DNA from: Agrostemma githago
Lineage: Eukaryota; Streptophyta; Magnoliopsida; Caryophyllales; Caryophyllaceae
Assembly (NCBI GenBank): GCA_958450325.1
Contig: OY288249.1
Location: forward strand, 68,202,166 to 68,266,165
Length of the DNA stretch: 64,000 nt
Direction of reading: 5' to 3'
The notes below the pieces were generated by a model. The model did no database searches and was not told the origin of the DNA. It saw only the letters and a program-made list of their open reading frames with translations. Position numbers and translations under genes: made by a program. Shown one piece after another: positions 33,745 to 45,271 of this stretch; the stretch's first letter is position 1, and each line of letters begins with the position of its first letter.

Positions 33745-35409
33745 ATGTTCTGCTGTGGAGGTGCAGAAGAGGAATGCGTCCCACCTCCTAATCAGTATAC
33801 CGCCCCTCCCAGAGGACCTGCCGGAGGTTCATTTCTGACCTTTTTATCCTTCCATCTTCTGCTTGTACGCGTAATACATAATGCATAATTTGGAATATAT
33901 AATAATAGGAGACAGAGGAGAGCCGAAAGCATCAAATGCTGCAAGAAGTGGAGGTCCAGCCAAGGCATTGCCAATAGACTTACCAGCTTTACCATTGGAT
34001 GAACTAAATAAAGCTACCAATAACTTCAGTGAAAAGACTTTGGTCGGAGAAGGCTCCTATGGCCGTGTTTTCCGTGGCACCTTAAATAATGGACTAGAGG
34101 CTGCTATTAAGAAGCTAGACACTAGTTCTGCACAGGATACCGAAGATGATTTCGCAGCTCAGGTCATTCATTCATTCATTTAAACTACTACTCCTATTTC
34201 AGATCACAATTACTTTCGACTTCAATACTTTGTAACATAATTGACATGCTTTTATTGTCGTTTGTTTACAGTTGTCTATCGTTTCAAGGATGAAGCATGA
34301 GCATTTCACTGAGCTACTGGGTTATTGTTTGGATCAAAATAACAGAATTCTGGTTTACCAGTTTGCTACAATGGGTTCCTTACATGATGTCTTACATGGT
34401 AATTTTACACTGCATTCAAATCTTTTGGTAAGTTGTCTGGCACGTTTCTGTCATACTTGACCGATTCGTGAATTCCTTGAACATACAGGAAGAAAAGGAG
34501 TGCAAGGCGCAGAGCCAGGACCCGCTCTTACATGGCCCCAACGAGTTAAAATTGCTTATGGTGCTGCGAAAGGTCTTGAGTACCTCCACGAGAAGGTGCA
34601 GCCGTCTATAGTTCACCGTGATGTCAGATCCAGCAATGTCCTTTTGTTTGATGAGTATGCTTCTAAAATAGGAGACTTCAACTTGACTAATGCGTCATCA
34701 GAGACAGCGGCCAGGCTGCACTCAACCAGAGTCCTCGGAACATTTGGTTACCATGCCCCCGAGTATGCCCCTTTTCCTCCTCCATATCTCACTTTTAGTA
34801 ATACGATGGAAGCCAAGTGTATATGTTTTCATCATTATATACATTATACCTGACTTTTTTAAAAACCAGGTATGCAATGACGGGGCAAATAACTCAGAAG
34901 AGTGATGTGTACAGTTTTGGTGTCGTTCTTCTTGAGCTTTTAACCGGAAGAAAGCCGGTTGATCATACGATGCCAAAAGGGCAACAAAGTCTTGTTACTT
35001 GGGTACTTGTTTCTGATCATGTTCAATTTTTTGTTCCAAGGTCTTTCATCATACCATGGAGCATTGCTATTAACAAAATTTCTCGCTTTTTTCTCCCACA
35101 GGCGACTCCTCGATTGAGTGAAGACAAAGTGAAGCAATGTGTTGATCCCAAACTGGATGAAACTTATCCACCAAAGGCAGTCGCAAAGGTTCTCTTCACC
35201 CCTTGCTTTTAGTACTTGATGACTTCCCTTGAATTTATAACCAGCTTGAGGTTCACTTATGATATTCTGGTTTACAGATGGCTGCAGTTGCAGCATTGTG
35301 TGTGCAGTATGAGGCAGACTTCAGGCCGAACATGACAATTGTGGTGAAGGCTCTCCAGCCTCTTCTCAACGCAAAACCACCGGGAGCGGGACCTGAACAA
35401 CACGCTTGA
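33745..35409 (+). CDS. PTI1-like receptor-like cytoplasmic kinase
   Basis: Seven exons join in frame (33745-33826, 33909-34162, 34272-34398, 34489-34762, 34870-35002, 35102-35188, 35278-35409) into 362 residues, the normal PTI1-like size. PTI1-like kinases relay signals from receptor kinases and OXI1-type AGC kinases at the plasma membrane. The N-terminus MFCCGG has Cys residues suited to palmitoylation. Kinase motifs: glycine loop GEGSYGRVF, AIKKL lysine, catalytic HRDVRSSN, DFN at the metal-binding site, then TRVLGTFGYHAPE and SDVYSFGVVLLELLTGRKPVDH. HRDVR and DFN replace HRDxK and DFG; as I recall these occur in other PTI1-like members, so they are not damage, though activity may be low. 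The C-terminus VVKALQPLLNAK is typical. All intron ends are GT/AG. Confidence 0.92.
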
Positions 35410-36419
35410 TGGACACGACATGAAAGCACTAAAATCTCTCCTCTCCGTGTTTATTTCCCTTTTCCCCAATTCTTTGTAACTGTCTTCGGAATCTCTGAGA
35501 GTCGTTGTAAGCATGCGAAAAAAGCATTTGAACCATTTTTGTCCCCTTGAGTTAGAGGCTCCATATCTCCCTGGAGTAGGCTGGCTTTCTCATCAAGTGT
35601 AAAATGGCCTTCTATTTTCATTCTGTCTCAAATTTGTAAGCTTTCTACAGCACAGTACAGAAAACCATGTTGTATCAAAAATTGGAATCTCACCCTATTT
35701 TACAGTTATTATGTTCACAGTAATCAGATTCACACTTGATAAATCCGTCAACGGACTACATTTTCTTGGTGCATTTGTTTCTGAACTAAGGATCTCGGAA
35801 CTTGATATTTTTGGGTCAGATTGAGTCAGACTGAGTCATTTTGGACGTAGGTCATTTTTTGGTCGGTTATTTTCTGTTTTTAGGGATATCGTTCCTACAC
35901 AGCATGTACTCCGTAATAAACATTCACGTCAATTCGTGTTACAGATCAAACTCCAATCTTTAGTTCAAATATCGGGTTGGATCGAGTTCAGGTCTAAGAA
36001 TTTGTACGGAATAACTTTTTTTAATGAACTTGTCACAATTATGTTCTTTTTTATTATCAATTCAGTAATAGAGTGCCACTTTTTTTTACTTACCAATTTG
36101 GCGCATGAAATATTTTTCTTATCAATAATATTTTACAGTCTTAGGTGCCACATTGTGTTACACTGTTAACTATGTAGAAGCTTCAATTTTGACAATGGTC
36201 GGCAAAAGCGGCTCAACAAGAATCAAATATCAAATCCCCACTGCTGCCCCCCATGGGAGTCCGGGCCCGCTTCCCATTACTCAATAGAGCAATTCCGTCT
36301 AACAAAAGCTCGAAGACAGACCTCTCCGAGGGGAAGATCAGGACCAATATCAGGTTTAATGGATCTTGCGGTGCAGAATGAGCTTGAGGACAAAATTATG
36401 GAAGAAGCACAAAAAACAC
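35410..36419. other. Spacer between kinase gene and tRNA
   Basis: Includes the 3' UTR of the PTI1-like gene (to roughly 35700) and unannotated AT-rich sequence with scattered ACTCCGTA words. No gene is visible. Confidence 0.5.
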
Positions 36420-36500
36420 GTCGCCTGAGAGATTCGAACTCTCGCGGGGAAACCCCATGTACTTAGCAGGCACACGCCTTAACCACTCGGCCAAAGCGAC
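36420..36500 (-). tRNA. tRNA-Ser (anticodon GCU)
   Basis: Read on minus, the 81-nt sequence folds as a class II tRNA. The acceptor strands GTCGCTT and AGGCGAC pair with one G-U, the D arm contains GGCCGAGTGGTTAAGGC, the anticodon stem TGTGC/GTACA encloses loop CTGCTAA with anticodon GCT, a long variable arm follows (GGGGTTTCCCC), and the T arm GAGAGTTCGAATCTCTC is perfect. There is no intron and no encoded CCA, as expected for a nuclear gene. Confidence 0.95.
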
Positions 36501-37040
36501 TTCGTTGCTACCTATTTGAAACTTCTAATATTTAAATATATCTTCTCACTTCAGACTCTCAAAAAGAACAAAGCACTTGATTGAATTAATTACTCCAGCT
36601 GCCTTGTGGTTATTATTTTAACTAGCAGACATTCTCTTTGTTTTTTTTTGAACGAATAAAGCACTTTGTCGTATTACTCCGTACAATACAAGGAGAAGGA
36701 TCCGAACCTGTAACATTACATATGTAATGATAGCAAAAATAATTAAGTGATGGATCGATTTAAATGGGTTCAGTACGTGCTAGATTAATATTTTAGGCTT
36801 ATCTCCCATGATAAGAGCACAAGACTTACAAGTACTTGAAATTGTGTTTAAAAACACGATAGGAGTATAAGACGTACTTGTCTCCATCGATCAAGGAAAG
36901 TTACTACAAGATCCTGAAATACATACTCTGTAGAAGACGGATAGAAAGGCTACTGATCTTAACATTACTAGACATGACTTATCTTACCACATCTAACATT
37001 TGAGCCAACTCAGGAACCACATTATATTGTAGCTCAACAT
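36501..37040. other. Non-coding spacer
   Basis: No gene or clear element. ACTCCGTA words at about 36678 are isolated. Confidence 0.4.
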
Positions 37041-37440
37041 ACTTAAAGGGTACGGTTGGTGTTGGTGTTGGTGTTCTTCAGGAGTTGCAGGTCAAGCTAC
37101 AGCTTCCTGTACCATTGTTCTGTGACAATACTGCAACTATACATATTGCTAAGAACCCTGGTTTTCGTGAGATGACTAAGCACTTGAACATTGATTGTCA
37201 CTTTATAAGAGATTAACTGGCGGGGTTTGGGTTTCATCAGCATTTTGATCACTCAGTCGAGCTTGGTCTACAAATGCATCCCATTACAGCTTGAGAGGGG
37301 ATATGAACGTAGTTAGTTGTAATTAAGAAAAGGTTGTTATAATTAGTTAGAGTTAGTTATGCTAATGTAAGATTTGCTTACACATTGTTGTACATCCACA
37401 GGAATATAACTCTTAACAATTTCTCTGTTCATCCATTGCC
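37041..37440 (+). pseudogene. Ty1/copia RNase H end and LTR remnant
   Basis: From about 37080 translation gives LQLPVPLFCDNTATIHIAKNPGF and TKHLNIDCHFIRD, the conserved C-terminal copia RNase H block (CDN, A..NPVFH, TKHI..DCHF). A stop follows at once. The purine run CTTGAGAGGGG near 37290 is a plausible polypurine tract before the LTR. The LTR is incomplete and no 5' part is present. Confidence 0.8.
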
Positions 37441-37663
37441 TCTTCTTCCTTTCCTCTAATTCCTCAAGTTTTTTAGCACCTTTCATGGTGTTTCATACTT
37501 ATATAAATGAAAAAGCAATTACAAAAAGATATTGTAAAGATGAAAAGAAATGTATGGCGTATTGTGTACATTTTGTCTATATTTACAAATTCACAAATAT
37601 AAGGGGAAAACTGGAAATTTACTAGGAGATGAAAATCGCTGGTTTAAGCTGAACTCCGAAGCT

Positions 37664-39339
37664 TTATATGTGTTCCTGAATCATTTGTCTCACTTCCTCC
37701 ATTACTAGCCAAGCTTTATGACCCCCTATTACTTCTGCTTTCATTTCACCATCTTTCCACAACTGCAACGAATTTGAAAAAGGGAGTTTTTTTTAACATA
37801 TTCGGACTTTTTGATGCAATGTGTTTTGGATATAAGTTGAAATTGACAGTGATTTACCTGAATTGTCGGCATTTTCTGATGAAACATGCAAAACAAGAAT
37901 CCATGAGTTAGTTAAAGCAGTCGTACTGAGATATAGCGTTATTCTAATTTAGTTTTTCCCTGCCAATAGTTTACGTTGCTTTGTCGAACATGTTGTGTTG
38001 TGAAGACGACAGTAGGATTGTTTAACCCACTTGTACGTTCCAAAAGTAAATGTAGACTATCTGAAAGGCTAGAGTGAGTGAGTAACAACTAGTAAAAGAC
38101 GTCTTACTGAGATATTTCCGCGTTTGACAAGAGATTGAGGCACACTGTTCACATCCACGCAGTAAAATTTGATCCTTCAAATAAAGAGCACAATATCATA
38201 CGAGTAGCAATCAGTCAGAGTAATAGAGATGCAACCCGATTTATTCAGTTTTAGCCGCTGTGGCTCATTTTCTCAAGACGGGCCAGAAACTAAACTACGT
38301 CACCCAATGCTGAGTAACAATGTCAGTCCAAATTCAAGCACTAAGCTTTCATTGGAGGGCAAGATATTATAGGTGGATGCAATTGAGTCAAGTTTTTGGG
38401 TTTCAAAAACACGACATGCTGTGATGTCAAAGCAATAATTTGAAGACCTCTAAGAAGAATGGATTCACACAACAACCCATCACACGAACGCGAAGCTCAA
38501 CCTTACCAATGAAAAGCACAAGAGGTGGCGATAAAGATAACAACTCAATATGTACATTCAATTTGGATGATAAATGAATCCCTCCAATGTATGATTAAGT
38601 GAATTATAAAGTAGATAGATGATCCTACTTGGTATCGAATTCAGCAGCCAGTTTTTCGAGTTTTGGCTTCAGATATATGCATTTCCTGCACCAATTAGCC
38701 ATCCTGACAAAATCAACAAATTCATACCTAGTATTAATTCTCTTACATCTAATACTACATTGCTTAATAGTATCATGATTTAGCACCAAAGCAATTAAGT
38801 TACTCCATAACCCAGACTCAATTTTTAAAATTTTAAGATTATAGTCAACCCTAATCAGTGAAAAACATGAATCTTTTACTTCAAATTTAGGATCTTTTTT
38901 TTTTTTCAGACACTCTATGGCATTGTTAATTCACTCATTAGAATACCAATCAATGTTTCCCTTATCATCAAATTCAAATACTTGAGCCAAATTGGGGAAA
39001 CACAAATTCTGGTTTGTGATGGAAAAATTCGAGAAAATACCAATCAATAATGATGGGTTGAGAGTGTCCCTTAGCCATATCTAAAACCCGGTCCAGCTGA
39101 TCAGAATCCTTAAGTGGTTCCATATCCACAGATTGTGGCCTTGACAAATCGGCCCATAAAGCTTCAACCTTGATTACTCTTTTGCTCATCCTTTTATTAC
39201 CCTGGTTTCTCACTTCTGATCCTAACCCAGATGATTTTAGCAGAACTAAAAGTTGCCCATTACTCCATTTTTGCTGATTATAACCTCTTTGGTATACATC
39301 TTTGCACAGAAGTTGACAATTTGGAGTTAAAACTGACAT
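37664..39339 (-). CDS. WCRKC1: WCRKC thioredoxin, chloroplastic (thioredoxin-like 3-1 type)
   Basis: Five exons join in frame: 39339-39041, 38703-38629, 38174-38108, 37875-37858 and 37762-37664, giving 185 residues. The active site in exon 2 reads WMANWCRKC, a thioredoxin fold with the atypical WCRKC centre of this plastid family. Before it come SRPQSVDMEPLKDSDQLDRVL and QPIIIDW; after it IYLKPKLEKLAAEFDT, IKFYCVDVNSVPQSLVKRG, the cis-proline microexon KMPTIQ (18 nt) and LWKDGEMKAEVIGGHKAW. The Arabidopsis homologue is about 210 residues; the N-terminus here is shorter, but a Ser/Lys-rich presequence remains. Plastid location follows from the family. The order with GCP3 and TBR supports orthology to WCRKC1 rather than WCRKC2. 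Confidence 0.9.
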
Positions 39340-39950
39340 TTTTTTTTCTTCTTTTGTTTGGCTTAATTAGATTTGGTGTCTTGGGAGGAGTTATTTAGGG
39401 GTTGACTTAGTTGGCGATGCATGTCAAATGGTGCATTGGAAAAGGGGGTTGGGGAATGCAAAGATGAATGAAGTTGTAATGCCCAAAAAAAAGTGATTAA
39501 GAAATTGATACTTTGGAATTTCAATTTCAAGTTTTAGATATTTGTTCGTGGCTTATCCAGAAAATGAGTTGGAGGGTAAACAAGGCTACAACTTGGAGAA
39601 TGGGAATGGTGGAGCCATAGAGCACCTTCATCGCTCCATCAAATGCTAATCCACACTCCAAATTGTAATCCACATAACCCGAATATGTTTGTAAACCAAA
39701 ACCAATCCAATTAACTCGATGAGGACCCGTGACCCTACACAATCCGACTAAATCAAATCAGAGACGACTTTAGATGACAATAACCTGCGTTAACACGATA
39801 ACTAGTTTGTCCCGACTTAAAAGCGAATCAGATCCAAAAGAAAACCCAAAAGACGAACTGAAAGTTAACCCATTTAAAAGAAGTATTAAAATCTTCTCAA
39901 TAAAGAATAATGAAACAAATGCACTATATGGACTTTGATGTACAGGCGAA
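39340..39950. other. Upstream of the thioredoxin gene
   Basis: Short promoter and leader of the thioredoxin gene followed by non-coding sequence. The minus frame at 39527-39742 has no recognised domain. Confidence 0.4.
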
Positions 39951-40165
39951 GGAATGAAGGAATTTTGAGGGTCACGGCCTCACGGGATTCTATGGATGGT
40001 CGGGGTAAGCGTCATGCGTCTTTCCCGAAAATAACTTAAGATTATAGGGGAGGGGCAGGTCCGAATTGGGTGTGCTTGGGAGATTACACCGAGATACTTT
40101 ATGAAACAGAGATGAAGGGCGGGAGTCGGGCTCAATGGTCGAGGAATAATTTTCGGGAAGCGGTG
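39951..40165 (+). pseudogene. LINE endonuclease fragment
   Basis: Frames read LTGFYGWSG, then PNWVCLGDYTEILYETEMKG and NNFREAVYG, matching the L1 endonuclease block (TGFYGWP..., W-C-GDFNEIL, E-GG, FREA). It stops abruptly where copia integrase sequence begins, without stop or gap, giving a chimeric open frame at 40070-40462. Confidence 0.72.
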
Positions 40166-41741
40166 TACGGAGTATTTATTAGAATATTATTCCAAGCTAA
40201 TCTCCCAAAACAATTCTGGGGAGAATGCATCTTGAGTTCGGCCTACTTAATTAATCGGACACCTTCTGTGTTGCTTAATAATAAATCGCCTTATGAGGTT
40301 TTATTTGGCACACCGCCGTCCTACTCTAATTTGCGGGTCTTTGGATGTTTATGCTTTGCCCATAATCAACATACTCGAGGTGATAACCTTGCCCCTCGCA
40401 GTTGGAAGTGTGTTTTTATTGGGTACCCACACAATAAGAAGGGTGTAGACACCCACATTTGACCGTTAGGTGTCTATAGCAGTTTCCAAAAAACACCCGA
40501 TGATGATCGGACGTAAACATGACTTAATACACTCGATTTTGGACTCGGAATCAATAGTAGTTGGCACGAGCTTTTTACGGAGTACAAATCTCACAAAACT
40601 AACCTCAAATTCAGGCCCAGTGGGCCATTTCCAATCAAATAAGACTAATTTGGGTCAAAACCGACACTAAGGGCAAAACCGTCTTTAAGCGACCGGGTCA
40701 AACCCCGGCCAAAGGCATTTCCGAAGCATAGAAATCAGCCGCGCAAGCTTCGACAATTTGATTCGGAGTCAAATACTACAAAAAATCAGCAATAAAGAAG
40801 AATTAAGCAAGCTTTTCCTATCCAAAACCGGATTCCTTTTTCCATCCAAAAACCGGAATCCTACTTCACCTCAACCGGTGTTTCTTCCCCTCCAAGCAAC
40901 CTTTTCCTATCCAAAGTAGGTTTTTTCTCATCCAAGACAAGGCCGGGAACCTCTCCTATAAATACACCCCCTTGCACACACAATTACAACAACAATTACA
41001 ATTCCCGACATCACAACAACAATACACAACCAAAATTCCAACAATCCTAGGCAGATTATACACATCCAATCCCGATTTTTCCTCTAGAGATCCTTTAGGA
41101 AACCCGAGATCAAAATTCGTCAAAGACCCGAGAGCAAAACTCGTCAAATCTCTTCCCAATTATACACACCATAACTCTCCTATATACATCTTAACGCTCC
41201 CGCGCTTAGGCCGCTACTACGAGTCCATTTTCGAGATAATTAAGCATGTAGGTTGAGGGTGTCACAAATCCCGCTTTCTCCTTTTCTCTCTTCCTTTTCG
41301 ACGCTCTTTCACGTTTTTTTTATTACTTTTTATTTTTGATTTTTTTTCTTTTCTTTCCACGTTTCTAATACCGATATTATCGTAACAACTATCTAATTTT
41401 CACAAAACAAACATTCTTAAAATATGATATCGATTCTATAATCGAATATCGTATCTAAAAGAATTAAAATTTATTTCGTTGATGCAAAAAAATCATCACA
41501 TAAACAACATACGACGATTTCGACGCGGAGAGAGTTCATATTGTCTTAATTCGATTTTCAAAACGATTTACAAAACATCTTTTCTAAAATCAATCCGAAC
41601 ATTTGATATCGATTCCATAATCGAATATCGAATGTAACGAGTATCGAAAATTTAAGTCGAGTATGAATCGTATCATATTTTTACGCGACTTAACAAAATT
41701 ATCGATTTTCTAAAAATAACAATTTTGAGAACAGACCGCCA

Positions 41742-41875
41742 CGCGAGTCGCGTGGCTACGCAAGTCACGCACCCTCCGCGCGAGTCGCGTGGCTACGCAA
41801 GTCACGCACCCTCCGCGCGAGTCGCGTGGCTACGCAAGTCACGCACCCTCCGCGCGGGACGCGTGGTTCCCTGAA
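41742..41875. repeat. 37-bp GC-rich tandem repeat
   Basis: Three full copies and a partial one of a 37-bp unit containing GCGAGTCGCGTGGCTACGC and TCACGCACCCTCC. The unit itself holds inverted GCGTGG/CACGC words. It lies within the left arm of the solo LTR. Confidence 0.9.
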
Positions 41876-41987
41876 AACCGTGAGTTTTCCGCATCATCCA
41901 AATCCCGATAAAATATTTTTATAACTTCGGTCAACACGTGTCAAGTCAATCACGTGTCATAAACTTCTCAAAACCATGCATTACATC

Positions 41988-43538
41988 TGACAGGGTTAGT
42001 CGTATCCCTAATCAAAGATACCCTAAGGTCACTAACTAATGTAGATAGCGAAGTCAGGGGTCGAACCACAAGGAGATGGAAATTCAATTATTTATCCTAA
42101 GAATTAGATTCTAGATTATAGGTCACAGTTTTGGTTGGTTTGGTAAACTAATAATTAATTACTGATAAATAAATCAATAAGGAAAAAAAAGTCTAGGGTC
42201 TCAGGTTCACAATGAATATTACTCGGGTCAGGGAGTCAACTAACAGGTCAATAATCGAACTACCTAAGGTGTAGGTCCGGTCGGTACACTACAACCTTTA
42301 GATCTAAACTTAACCTGCGGTCGCTAGCATTAAGTCAGTCTACCCAAACTATCGTGGCCTAATTAGTTCTTAACCCGGTCGGCGAAAAGTCCTAATTTGC
42401 GATACTAATTAATTGAATTATGCATCAAACAATTAATCAGAGTTTAAACGATATTCAGGCAATAGTTCATACGATTAGAAACAGGTCAATTGACTATCAC
42501 CCTAATAATACGCATCGATCCCCTTAAACCCTAGATGAAATCTAACTACGCATATTAATTATAATCGGACTAACAAAAGACGAATTGCAATTAAACATGA
42601 CGAAAACGATACGAATTAATCTACGGAAGCAATAATAAATCTACACTATAAAACAATACAAAGAATAAATTAAGACGGAAATTAAAGTAGAAACTGAAAT
42701 TGAAATTAAAATTAAGAATAATAATACCGGAGAATTCAAGATCTGAGACGGAGAACTAGGTTCAATGTATCTCGCAAAGTAAACTAGACTAAGAAAACTA
42801 AGATAATAAAAAGTGTGTAGAAGAAGGTAAAACAAAAGATAAAAGATGTCCCAAACAAGAGTCAGACAACTGATATATAAAGAGTATCAGTTGGACTCAA
42901 AAGCAGGCCCAAATTCTAAGTTGAAATAAGAATGACGCGTGGCCCGGATTAGGTGCACTCGATCGAGTGCCTGATGGCACTCTATCGAGTGACACACCCA
43001 AATATGGTCAGGAGCTTCACGAAGTAGCACTCGATCGAGTGCAGTAGGGGCACTCGATCGAGTAGCGCTGTAGGTCACAGCATCGCGCACTCGACTTCAA
43101 ACGGCTTTCATTTCTTCGTTACTTGTTCAAATTGGACGTGTAATATACCGTTGGAAAATTAAGAGAAAGATATTTCCAACGCCACCAAAATCACTTTGAT
43201 TGGAGTTGTAGAACTCAAGATATGAACGTTTGAAGTTGACCCTTGTGTAGGCGATCATTCTCTCATCTCGTTTTGTGTCTTTTCCTTCTTGGGTCTTTGT
43301 TTCTTCGTATATTCCGTATCTTCTTCCTTCGATTCCATGCTTAGATGTGAATTCTTCAATTATCGATTCCGTAATGCTCTTATTAGCTCCAAATGCATCC
43401 AAATCTACAAAATACACACAAATACGGAAGTATCGACATTCAAAGCATATTGCATCATTATTAACGAGTTAAGCACGAAAACCGAGATAAAACTAACAAT
43501 TAAGGGGATCCAAATATGTATATAAATAACGCTTATCA
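41988..43538 (-). repeat. 3' LTR of the gypsy element
   Basis: A 1551-bp LTR, matching 46716-48378. It carries four 12-14 bp palindromes of the ACTCGATCGAGT type at 42956-42969, 42978-42991 (one mismatch), 43028-43041 and 43051-43064. Confidence 0.93.
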
Positions 43539-43539
43539 A

Positions 43540-43558
43540 ACTCCCCCAAACCAAACCT
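43540..43558 (-). other. Polypurine tract
   Basis: On minus, GGTTTGGGGGAGTT immediately precedes the LTR start TGATAAGCG. This position and composition fit the plus-strand primer of a gypsy element. Confidence 0.75.
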
Positions 43559-45271
43559 TTGCTTGTCCTCAAGCAAACCAAACATATAATACAAGAGAGG
43601 ACAAGTGATGCGAAGCACGACTAAGAGCAAGCTTACAATCATTCTACTAAAAATCGGCTCAAGTCGGTTAAAAACACACAATGTCAAAAATATAACTAAA
43701 TCAATAATCATGCCTTAAATGAACAATTGTTTGCCAACCTTTCAATCTTGCAAGACCATCAATGTCGGACTTCCTCGCGGTTATCGCTCAACACTCATAA
43801 GAACGGGTGAGTATATAAATGTGAAGATAAGAAAGAATAAGAACACTCACTCGACTTATGAAACATGCATGCAATCGAACATGAAATCAATCTCCTCAAT
43901 CAAATACGTGTTTCACCAACCAGGACCATAGTACATGCCAAGGACTTACAAAGGGTGGCTAAATGAGTAAGGGAAGAAAATGGATTGTGCCTAAGCACGT
44001 ATGGGAATGTGGAGCAAAAACCGGGCCCAATCGCAGCTACACAATAAAAAGTATCCATAAAAACCCCCAGCAAATAACGTCGAACCACCAACTAGAGGTA
44101 TAAATTCAAGATTAGGTGTAAGAGGGAATTTTGTCCATCCTCTCAATTAATCTCTAGTTTCAATCTTTTCGACCATTCCCCGAAATATTACAAGAAGCAT
44201 ATTTTTCATATTTCATTTTTTTTTTCATTTTCAATTTATTTCCTTTTCTTTTCTTCACTTTTTTCTTTCATGCTTCTATTTTTTTTTTCAATTTGGATAG
44301 GGGGAAGGCGAGTACAAAGTCGCACCAACGATATTACACACTAAAGTCCAAAAGATGTAAAAATCTCGAAATATGACCGATTAATGAAGTAATTCCCAAC
44401 TAAGTTCACTGCGACTGTCCCGACAGGGTAGGCTATTCTGGGTTGTAGTTAAATAATATAGGCAATAAAAACAGACTTACAACGGCTGAAATGGGCTAAA
44501 CAAAGGAAAACGACCTAAATCTACAAGGTAGTAAAAATGGGTCATTTTTTGCTATGTGGAGCTCATCAAAAACAAAATTGCCTTTCCTCATGTACCTCCT
44601 CCTCAAACCAAACATGTATTCAATATTAAGAGACGGATGTCATATTTATGCAAATTGATGTTACACATTCCACAAGGAGAAAATCACTCAATTCCTAAAT
44701 AATAATGAGACCAGTTATGGATGTTACTGGCCTAGGAAGCTCTAAAATCCTCAGAATTTTGTGGCTTGCCGACAAGTGGTCAAATTTACTCATTTGGCAA
44801 TTAAAATTTCAAATAGGCATATCATATCAATTTAATCAAATCTCAAGACAAAACACGTTTTCAGGCACGAAGTAAGCTGAAAATTAGGACAAATCATGTT
44901 AAGAGCATTATCATCATCGCCGTTTTGCATGCTTCTACATCAGACACACCACATAAAAAATAAAATATTTTTGGAATTTTATGATTTTTTCAATTTTTTT
45001 TGGATTTTTATATTTTTTTAAAGCAGTAAAACACACGACGGAAAATGAAACACACAAAAGCACACAAACTCTCCCCCAAACCTAAATGTCACAGTGTCCT
45101 CAATGTGACTCCAAAGCAGATAAGACAGAAAATCCACAGCCAATCCTAAGGACAACTTGACCTAAGGGGAAGGAAAAACCTAAGAAAACATGAAAAACAA
45201 AAATGAAAAGGAAAGAAATTACCGTATACAAGGGCAGCTCCCCCAAACCAGCTGCAAAGTGGGGGTTCGTC

